A stretch of DNA of 64,000 bases from Plantago ovata (Eukaryota; Streptophyta; Magnoliopsida; Lamiales; Plantaginaceae): the NCBI GenBank assembly GCA_028274465.1, contig CM051456.1:42716870-42780869 (forward strand), read 5' to 3'. This document shows, one piece after another, positions 55,410 to 64,000 of this stretch. A model generated the notes under the pieces. The model did no database searches, was not told the origin of the DNA, and saw only the letters and a list, made by a program, of their open reading frames with translations. Made by a program: the position numbers and the translations under genes. Every line of letters begins with the position of its first letter. Position 1 is the stretch's first letter.

Positions 55410-58400
55410 CTAAGCTATTCCAGCAGAAGATTTTCGAAGAATCTCCCTTACACTCTTCTCAGCAAGAGCAGAGATTTCAACACAGTCCTTCTTGTAATCT
55501 TCAAGTAGCTTACGGACATCAAGTTGAATAATCCTTGCATTCTTGCAGGTAGTATAATGATGGTTTTCACCATTCATTTCTTTGTAGTGAAGCACCCACA
55601 AGTGCATGCCCCAATTGCTAGCATGGAGAAGTTGAGTATCTGAAATGCCCTTGTTGGCATGAATTTTCCTTAACCAGAGAAGATCTTCTTCTTGATCCTT
55701 AGAAGTGAGTTAAAAGTACTGAAATGGAATCAATCAATATTTCTTCTTGGACTTCTTGGTTATAGGATCACTATAGTAAGCAACATCAATCAGCTTGATT
55801 AAATCAGGCTCTTGCTTCATCTTCTTGCTGATTGAAGTTCTTCTTACTAAGATCTCTAAATTCAGCCATTTTATAGCAATGTTCCTTGGGTAGGAAGGAG
55901 GATCCCTTTCTTTTCTTTCAACTTTTAATTCAATCCAAGTGTACATTTGATTCAGTACATCAGTTGGAAAGAAATCATTGGCCAAAAGATCTTCCAGCTT
56001 TATGATCCAGCAACCATGTAGGTTTCTGATCACATTCTGAGTTGTTTCCTCATTGCTGGTCTTTGTATATTCAATGCCAGTGCCAATTGCAATGCTGGCT
56101 AGCCTTCTTTCTTCTTGTCTTTGCCTTCTTCTTCTTGACTTAGCATTTTCTTGATCTCTTGCTGAAGATCTAGAGTCAGAAGAGAAGTGTTTGGAATGGC
56201 CAGATGGAGTTAAGGCAGAAATAGGCTTAGCTCTTATAGCTTGAGCTATTGTTTGGTCATCATGATTATCATCATCTTCATTCAGATCTTGATGACTCTC
56301 AGTGTGACAGTATTCTTGAGTTTCAACATAAGTTCTTCTCCTTTTTGGATTTGCTGAACTTCTCTCAGAATCTGTTTCAGCTCTTTTCTTAGAACTTTTC
56401 TCTATTACAGCAAGATGTTCCATGGGAGGTGGACCAGGCAAAATCAATGGCGCTTCAGCAGAGGGTTTTGTTGATCTGTCTCTTGAAGACTTTTTTTTTC
56501 TATCTTCCCCCTTAGACATGGATTGCATCATAGGTCTGATGTGTAGAGAGAAAAACTCATTGCAATTTTCATCAAGAGTACTTAGGCTGTTGTATTTTAG
56601 AATCATGTCTTGCTGATCTGTAGTTCGCTTAGACAATTCTTCCTTAATAAAATCCAAATTATCCTCATGTCTGCGCTCATTATCGACTTTTTCTTCAAGA
56701 GTAGCCTGAGCCTTTTTCAATTCACTTTTAGCAAGCTTGAGTGCTTGAATGACATCTTCTTCATAGCTTTTGTGATGTAGACTGATGTCTTTCTGAGCTA
56801 TGGTAAGTGTAGTAGTGCGTTTCAGCACTGTAGTCAGTATTTTGCCAATGTCAAGCGGACTCTCAGCAAGTAAGGCATCATCAACTTCTTGGCGTGCTTT
56901 GTGAACAGCCATTAGTGCCTTTATTCTGGGAGTAAAATTCTCAACGTTTGGAAACGCCACTAGAGAGGGAGTAAGTGAATGATCTTTGATTTCAGTAGCG
57001 AACTGATCATCATTTCTCAGCAAACGACTTCTCTCAACATCTCCTTCATCAGTTTGGAGAGATGGTGGAGGAATTGCAACCTCTGTGGGTTCAACTTTCT
57101 TTGTCTTTTCTTCTTCATTTGCTGAGAAGTTAGATAGATCTTCTTCTTCATCAGATTCGTCAAGGCCAGCAACCTTGATTTCCAAATCCTTAGCTTCAGA
57201 CACTTTTGGTTGAGTGGTTGCTGAGGGAAACTCTTTGAACTCAACAACTGAAGTTTCACCAGTAGTAGGTGGAAGGGAGGAGACTTCCGTGTTGTTCACT
57301 CCTGAAGATTGAGCAATATGCAGATTTTGCGTATGTCTATCATGAATCTGTAGACTATTTTGTAAAGCTCTTTGATAATCTTCATCCATTTATTCTTCTC
57401 CAAGGTTTGGATAAGTGACCTTAGCTTCGAGTGATGCAAACTCGACATCAGAAAGCTTAGCTTTTCCAGTGTGCATTTCAGCACGCTTTCTGGCGTACTC
57501 TTCTTCAGTTTCAGCAACTTGTTCAGTTGCTGGAGTACTTGTCTCTGCAGGAGCAGGAGTAGATTATTGGTGCTGACTGGGAGTTTGGTCAGCTTGCTGA
57601 TTCTCAGTGTTTTGATTTTCAATTTCAGCAACTGTCATTTTTACTCCGCCAGCATCAGGACTAGGACCTTGATTATCATCATCATCGTCCTTGTTGTCCT
57701 TAGAATGTTTGGCTTCATCACCACTGGTATCTTTAGGGATATTTTCATCCTCTTCTTCATCATTGTCCGTCAATATGACTAACTCGAGATGTTTGTACAT
57801 TGCAGCACTTGTAACTTCCTCTTCTTCATTGATTTTGTGGGGATCAGCCACCTTGGGTACAAAGGAACCCTTGAGCATCACAGCTTGTTCAGTTGGAGAG
57901 GCACTCTTGAAATTTGCTTTCATATTCTCTCTGATTGTAGCAATCAGATTTGAACTCATTAGCTGAGAATATGTAAGTTCTTCTGGAAGTATGGACTGTA
58001 CAAATGTCTCAAATTTCAGTAGAGAGATTCTCTTTTTCTCATTGGACAGATGAATGTGAAGATCGGAAAAATTCATCCTTTTATACCTTTGCTAGTTGCT
58101 GACAGACTTAGCAACTCTGGTCAAGGTGTTCCTTTTGAAGTTTGAATAAAGTTCTTCAGAACTAACTTCAAGATCTTCAGTGATGTGAACCACTTCATCG
58201 TTGTCCTTTTGAGCCTGAATAAGAATAAAGTTAAGTTCAGGAATGTTTTGGAAAATAGTTTTAGAGTCTAAAACGGTAACATGATTTACCTGCTGACTTT
58301 CAGCAAGCTCATGTTGCACACTAAGTTGTGGTGGTACTATTTCCATCTTTAGGAGCTTGGGCAGCATCCTTGAATTGTTCATCCTGAAATAAATTTATAT

Positions 58401-60601
58401 TAGATACAAGTACTAAGTTTTCAAACTTAGTAGAAATACCAAAATTTCCATCTACCTGCTGAACAGGAGTTGTGGATTCTGGTGCAGAAGTTTCAGCAAT
58501 CTTCTGACTTGTATCTTGAGAAGTCTGTAAAGAAATAATTATATTAGTCAAAGATAAAGTTTCAGATTGTGAAGTTTTTCTTATATCTGAGTTAACTACC
58601 TGCTGAAGAAGGGCAGGTGGTGACTCAGTCCTTTCAGCAATGATAGCAGATTCATTATCTGGGACTTGTTCTTCAGCAGACTTCTTTTCTTGCTCTAATT
58701 GAGAAGGCTGTGCAGATTCGGCAATCTCCCTTGTCTCTGAATTGACAAGTTGAGCAGAGACATCTTGACCTCTAAGTTCACTACTTGTCATGAACATGTC
58801 TACTGACTTATTGGAGTTGTCTTCAATCTCCAAGTCCATTTGCTGGCTTAGGTCAGTCAGCACCAGTTGAACTTTGTCAATAGAGGTCATTGGTGAACTA
58901 GGTCTAATATTCTCAGCATCTTGAGATGCGTCATCAAATACTGTCTCTTGTTGTGTTTCAGCAACCTCTGGGACTTGAAACATTGCAGTTTCAGCAAGTG
59001 GTTCTTTAGCAATTGCAGCTTCAGCAATTTCTTGGACCGGACTAGTTGCTTTTTCAACAACTGTTCTTCAGCAACATTTTCAGCAAGTGCAACTCTTCTC
59101 AAATCTGCAGCGATGTCACTTGCTTGTTCCAGAGTGTTGTCATCAAGATTATCTACAATGTAGATATCTTCTAAGGGATCTTGGGCAGGATTTTCATTTC
59201 CACTGCCATGTAGTCTCGCTTCAGCAGATGAATCCAAGTTAATTGGATTGCTGAAGGCTTCTGCAAACACTTCAGCAACATCTACTATAGTGGCTTGAAT
59301 TCAGCAACCACTGTATCATTGTCATCCTGAATGATATGGACAATTGGAACGGACTTGCGTGCCGTTGTTTTCTTTCTTGGGTAAGTCTTTGTCCGTGCCT
59401 TCTTAGGAATAGGATCAGCTGATGAAGCTGTAGTTTGAGTGTCATCATCAGCTTTCCTCTTTTTGTTCTTAGATTTCTCACTGGGTGCATTAGTGTCAGC
59501 AACCGCAGTGGTGTCAGCAGTAACATCTACAGTTGTTGCATTCTCAACAACATTTGCAGCTGTTGGATACCTAGCTTGCTGATCAATATCTGCAACATTT
59601 GCAGCTGTTGCATTCATGGACTGGTTATCAGTCTCAACAACATTTGCAGCTGTTGGCTTCTTTGACTTTTTGTCAGCAACCTTAGGTCCATTCTGCTTGA
59701 AGAAAGCTCTTCCCACCTTGCATACTGATTTCTTAATCGGCAATGGGTTTTCAATCCATACATCACTGGAAGGGAAGGTGAGACTGTGTTGTCTTCAACC
59801 TTGACCTTGAACTTTGTAACACAATCAACAAGTCTGTTGAAAATGTACTTAGCCTAGTTGAGTTCAGTTTTGTTCTCATGGATATGCATCAGCAATGGCC
59901 ACCTTCTCAGGCCTACTTGGTCAATTCCTCCAATTTGGGAGTCTAAGACTTTGATGAGTAGCAGAGCTACCAGACCAAGTGAATGGCAGAGATGCTTCCT
60001 TTTTACGTGCTTTGTCCAAGTCACGGGAGAAATCTCGCCTTTCTTCATCCTTTCATTTCTGACATCACTGTAGAAGCTTCAATTTCTTCATCAGTGGCAG
60101 TGATGTCATATTCAGTTCCAGTAGTTGGAATCTGAAAGATGTTTGCTAAATCAATCCATTTCAGGATGATTTGCACTCCTTGAACTGAGGTAGAAATCAC
60201 TTTTTCAGTGACTCCTTGTCCATCAGTAAGGGTTTGAATTTCTGCATTATTGTAGAATTCCATTGTGTCCAGCATGCTCACTTTCTTAGTGCGAGCAGTA
60301 ATGAAGAAAAGAAGGTCTTGTTGATTAATCAAGTTCAACGCCTCTTCGTTTTCTTTGTCCAGTTCTTGTTCATAGAAGTATCTAATGTACTTCTCTTTGG
60401 AAAATCTGCCCCATTGCATCATCTGCTCACACTTTGCAGTGTCGAGATATGTAGGCGGCATGGGTCTCTCTTTTATACGATCGTTTTCAACACAATTTTC
60501 ACTGTGTTCTTCACCGAATTTTCAATCGGAGTAGTGCTTTTTCCAGCACTGTTTGCCTTTGATGATTTTGAGGTCTTGGAGGATTGTCTTTTGGGAGCCA
60601 T
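55410..60601 (-). pseudogene. ORF3 of Sire-5, complete span with frameshifts
   Basis: ATG at 60601 (MAPKRQSSKTSKSSK) to a stop at 55410. The C-terminal 551 codons (57389-55734) are intact and show best the family's end: acidic region, coiled coil (about 56900-56550), KKSSRDRS basic part, RRRRQRQEERR, and GCWIIKLEDLLANDFFPTD with WIELKVERKERD. The last 65 codons are 55607-55410. Frame breaks: a one-base loss in the T-run near 60484, another near 60075, a stop near 59855, a deletion of about 30 bp near 59750, a stop at about 58094 and one at about 57390. Exitron-like segments are at 58215-58599. Basic clusters (KKRK, PKKARTKTYPRKK) are present. It cannot make a full protein. Confidence 0.8.
58215..58599 (-). 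other. Three exitron-like segments in Sire-5 ORF3
   Basis: Minus-strand 58599-58525 (75 bp), 58455-58384 (72 bp) and 58289-58215 (75 bp). All have GT-AG ends, CAG before the donor and no in-frame stop, despite greater divergence of this copy. Confidence 0.6.
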
Positions 60602-61575
60602 CTCTTATACAGTAGTATGAGGGTTTAAGAGTTGTACGAAAAAAGATTTTCCTTTTTGACCGGAGGTACAGTAATTCAGAGCACAGGCTAGAGAAATTGC
60701 AGAGAAAGGAAATGTGAGTTAAAGAATTTTGTCTTTCCCTAACTCTTCATTTATATAGTATCTCTGTTATGTGAGAAGCTCAATGATTTTGAGTTCTCAG
60801 CAAGGGTAAAACAGAGATTCATTGTGTTAGTGGAGCCTTTGCATTAAATGCGTAGTCGACCACTAACAAAAACCGTCAGAGCATACTTTCTCTTTGTAAT
60901 ATCAACCGTTGGATCAAAAACTGCTTTAAAATCAATGGTCACGATTGTATTTCATGTCATGATTAACAGCGAGTTTATCTGTCCCATGATTAACGCCACA
61001 AACTGATTTTAACTTGATTCACGGGATTTGATCTCTTTTACTCCAACGCTAATTGCTTGCTGAAGTAAATAAGAATCTTTTCAGCGATTTTATTCCATCT
61101 GACTTTAGCACTTACCTTTTCAAGTAACAAGCCTTGTATTTGCTGAAAATTCCCCCTTAATTAAATATCTCATATTTCTTTAAGGTAAAAGACATTTCTG
61201 AGTTCCCGTCCAGCAAATTCTTTTTATATTGAGATATCCTTAGGTAAAATCTGAGAAGTATTCTTGCTCTTTGTTGAGTTCCCATCTCAGATTTTTCTTT
61301 TGATACTTGAATACCTGTTTCAGTATCTTTGATTGTCTGAATGCTAGTTTCAGCAATCTTTAAGATTTTTCTTTACTGAGTACCGTCTCAGCAAGTGATC
61401 AAGTTTCCTAACAAATACCCGTTTTGAAGGAAATACTTGTTGAATGGCTGTTTCAGCAAACATGTAGTGTATGATCCTTTCTTTTTAGAGAATTTAGTGG
61501 AAGGAACTTTTAAAAAGAACACATGTAAGCAAACATTGGCTTGTTGAATGCCTGTTTCAGCAATCCACCAAATGT
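60602..61575 (-). other. Spacer between ORF3 and pol of Sire-5
   Basis: About 1 kb with no conventional gene. It has the 17-bp array and a TAAGGGGGAAT purine stretch on the minus strand near 61150-61160, as in the other two copies. Confidence 0.6.
61198..61561 (-). repeat. Array of seven 17-bp CTGA...TCAG units, Sire-5
   Basis: Units start at about 61198, 61274, 61307, 61337, 61377, 61440 and 61545. The first and fifth are one base short. Order and spacing match the other copies although the overlapping reading frame is lost. Confidence 0.78.
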
Positions 61576-64000
61576 ATCCCTTTTTATTGAGGTAGTTCAA
61601 TCAAACTAAGGTTATACCTTAGCATTGCGAACCTATTATCTGGTAGGGGCTTGGTAAAGATGTCAGCAAGTTGATCATCAGTACCTACTTTTACAACCTC
61701 AATGTCTTCTTTTTCCACATGATCTCTAATGAAATGATGTCTAATATCAATGTGCTTTGTCCTTGTGTGGAACTTAGGATTTTGCGTGATAGCAATAGCA
61801 CTTGTATTATCACAAAAGATTGGTGTTTTCTTTGCAAAAATACCATAATCTCTTAATTGTTGCTGAACCCATAGGATTTGAGCTGTGCAATAACCAGCCG
61901 CAATGTATTCAGATTCAGTGGATCAATTGGCAACACAGGTTTGCTTCTTGCTGAACCATGATATTAATCTAGTACATAGAAACTGACAAGTTCCAGAATT
62001 ACTTTTTCTATCAAGAGTTGATCCTCCATGATCAGCATCAGAATAACCAACCAATTCCAATCCAGATTCTTTTGGATACCATAATCCAACATTGACTGTA
62101 CCTTTGACATATTTCAGTATCTTAAGTGCCTTTTTTGTAGTGTGATTCTCTTGGATCAGATTGGAATCTTGCACACACACAAACAGCATACTGAATGTCA
62201 GGTCTACTTGCTGTTAAATACAGCAAGGAACCAATGAGCTTCCTATACTTGTATTCATCAACACTCTTATCTTGTTTAGTATAGCCCAATTTGGTACCAA
62301 CACTCATAGGGATCTTTTCAGGTTTTTCTTCCTCTTTGATATTGAACTTTATGGGCATTTCCTTTGCATACTTTGCTTGATTTATGAATATTCCATCTTT
62401 GAGTTGCTTGACTTGCAATCCTAGGAAATAATTCAATTTTCCCATCATACTCATTTCAAACTTATTTGTCATGAGTTTGGAAAAATCATCACAAAGTTGG
62501 TTGTCCTTAGATCCAAATATTATGTCATCCACATAAATCTGGACTAAGAGTAATTTACCATCATGGTTCATGGTAAATAAGGTTTTGTCAACTTCACCTT
62601 TCTTGAAACCATTATCCAGCAAGAACTTAGCTAAGGTATCATACCAAGCTCTTGGTGCTTGCTTCAGACCATATACAGCTTTCTGAAGCTTGTATACCAT
62701 CTTGGTTTCTGAGGGAAGTTCAAAGCCAGGGGGTTGTTCCAAGTAGACTTCTTCAGCAAGTTCACCATTTTGGAATGCACTTTTAACATCCATTTCATAA
62801 ACAATGAAGTCATTGTGAGCAGCAAAGGCCAAGAAAAGTCTAATTGCATCCAATCTTGCAACTGGTGCATAAGACTCATCATAGTCCAATCCTTCAGCTT
62901 GACAGTAACCTTGAGCAACTAAACGTGCTTTGTTCCTTGTTACTTCTCCAGACTCACTCAGCTTGTTTCTGAACACCCACTTTGTACCAATTGCTTTCTT
63001 TCCTTCAGCAAGGGGTACAAGTTTCCAGACTTTGTTCCTTTCAAATTGATCCAGTTCTTCTTGCATTGCCTTGATCCATTCAGAATGCTTTAAAGTTCTT
63101 CTATGGTCTTGGGTTCAATTCTGAAACAAAGTAAGAGAACAAAGCTTCTACTTCAATGACGTTTGCTTCTTCAACAAGTTCTTGATTAGTAGATACTTTG
63201 GATCTAGTCACTTGGCGTTTGTCAATATCACCAATATCATATCTGTAGAGGGATGATCTCTAATCCATTTATTAACATGTTTTCTGCTCTTTGGATCTGG
63301 ATAAGTTTGCGTTTCAGCATGTGACTCTTCAGTATGTACTTGCTCAGTACTACTGGTATCTTGTTGTGTCTCTGCTGAAATTGGTTCATCAGCAACTGCT
63401 TGTTCAGCATTACTGGTTTGATGTAACTCGTCAGTAGACACGGGAAGCTGCATAGTTTCAGCAACATCCAGAGCAACCGCGTCTTTTGTTGGAAATTCTT
63501 TATCATGAACTATTTTTATCTTGTCATGACTCGGGGGAGGGGAGTCATTGTCAGAATCATCATTAGTTCAATTGATTTGACTTCCTAGCATCAGATTCAG
63601 GTCTTTGCTCGTGTATAGTAATTCTTCATACATTCTGATATTACTTCTTCAGCAGGAACTCCTTGTGACTTTTTCAAGAAAACAACATGCACTGATTCTT
63701 CGATCTTTTGTGCCTTTTTGTTGTAAACTCTATAAGCTTTACTATGCAAGGAGTAAACCAAGAAATTGGCGCTTCGTCTGCCTTTGGTTGAAAATGTTCT
63801 TAAGTAATCTCTACCATTGTTAAGAACAAAGCATTTGCAACAAATACTCTTAGATGGGTGATGTTAGAGTCCTTCCAACAATAACTCATAGGGAGTTTTT
63901 GTTGTATCCTTAGTTATGAAACTCTATTTTGAGTATAGCAGGTGGTATTATCGCTTCAACCCAATAAGCTTCACTTATTTCAGTGTCAGCAAGGCATCGT
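61576..64000 (-). pseudogene. pol of Sire-5 (RNase H, RT, part of integrase)
   Basis: RT is well kept between 63066 and 62122, with [33 protein letters not shown] and [12 protein letters not shown] one-base insertion at the K-run near 62130 shifts into the RNase H frame (YSDADHGG). A stop occurs near 61920, where Ser-Thr is expected. Upstream, frameshifts at about 63095, 63120, 63230 and 63570 break the acidic linker and integrase end. The integrase core lies mostly beyond the window. Confidence 0.87.

Larger units (their letters stand above)
53636..64000 (-). mobile_element. Sire-5: SIRE-like element, 3' LTR to integrase (cut by window end)
   Basis: Minus-strand element: 3' LTR 53636-55150, polypurine tract, ORF3, spacer, RNase H-RT and part of integrase. 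The target duplication on this side is GTCAA (53631-53635). It is more diverged than Sire-1: the LTR tip reads TCTTGGTCCC rather than TGTTGGTCCC, and ORF3 and pol contain many indels. Confidence 0.9.

Noticed and set aside
1-64000. Host genes, tRNA genes or a plasmid/viral system
   Set aside because: All stretches above about 300 bp can be assigned to LTRs, interiors or UTRs of the named elements; I saw no residual unique gene-like region.

Overview
The window is plant genomic DNA, very probably from an angiosperm and most likely a eudicot. It consists entirely of LTR retrotransposons inserted into one another. I found no host protein gene, tRNA gene or functional rRNA gene. Two lineages account for nearly everything. 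The first is an Athila-like Ty3/gypsy group (called Ath-1 to Ath-4 here), with LTRs of about 1.2-1.35 kb that run TGATGA...CATCA and a primer binding site matching the 3' end of tRNA-Asp. The second is a SIRE/Maximus-like Ty1/copia group (Sire-1 to Sire-5), with LTRs of about 1.5-1.7 kb that run TGTTAGGAAA...CCAACA, an initiator tRNA-Met primer site and a purine tract next to the 3' LTR. Two smaller insertions are solo LTRs: a 280-bp Cassandra-type LTR that carries 5S rRNA-derived sequence, and a 2.04-kb LTR of an unassigned family.

The nesting can be read from element ends and 5-bp target site duplications. Sire-4 (only 50109-51081 is visible, minus strand) is the oldest host. It received Ath-3 (minus, 43443-50108 visible) on its left and Ath-4 (plus, 51082-53635 visible) on its right. 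Ath-3 holds the 2.04-kb solo LTR (44174-46216, TSD ATAGC) and Sire-2 (minus, ends at 43442). Sire-2 was split by Ath-2 (plus, 13900-37691, TSD GACTC) and by Sire-3 (plus, 3199-8431 visible). Sire-3 was hit by Ath-1 (plus, 1-3198 visible). Ath-2 contains the Cassandra LTR (16464-16743, TSD GATAT) and the complete Sire-1 (minus, 16874-31782, TSD GAGAA). Ath-4 contains Sire-5 (minus, 53636 to the window end).

The composite SIRE-like element has the order 5' LTR, iMet primer site, gag, protease, integrase, RT, RNase H, a roughly 1-kb spacer, a long third ORF (ORF3), purine tract, 3' LTR. Three features of it look unusual. ORF3 would encode about 1,650-1,700 residues with basic nuclear-localisation-like clusters, acidic runs and coiled coil, rather than an obvious envelope. 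It contains three 72-75-bp segments with intron borders that are also open and mostly a multiple of three (exitron-like). The spacer holds a seven-unit array of a 17-bp CTGA...TCAG motif, conserved in all three copies where it is visible. A short motif, TTGCTGAA/TTCAGCAA, is strongly over-represented along the whole element, LTRs included, and rare in the Athila-like DNA.

The Athila-like elements are mostly broken. Ath-2 has both LTRs, the primer site, gag and protease but no RT or integrase, so it is non-autonomous. Nearly every ORF in the window carries stops or frameshifts; the one long exception is the 1,068-residue integrase-RT-RNase H frame of Sire-1, which has lost its protease. A 100-N assembly gap lies in Sire-1 ORF3 and is flanked by what looks like an unmerged contig overlap.
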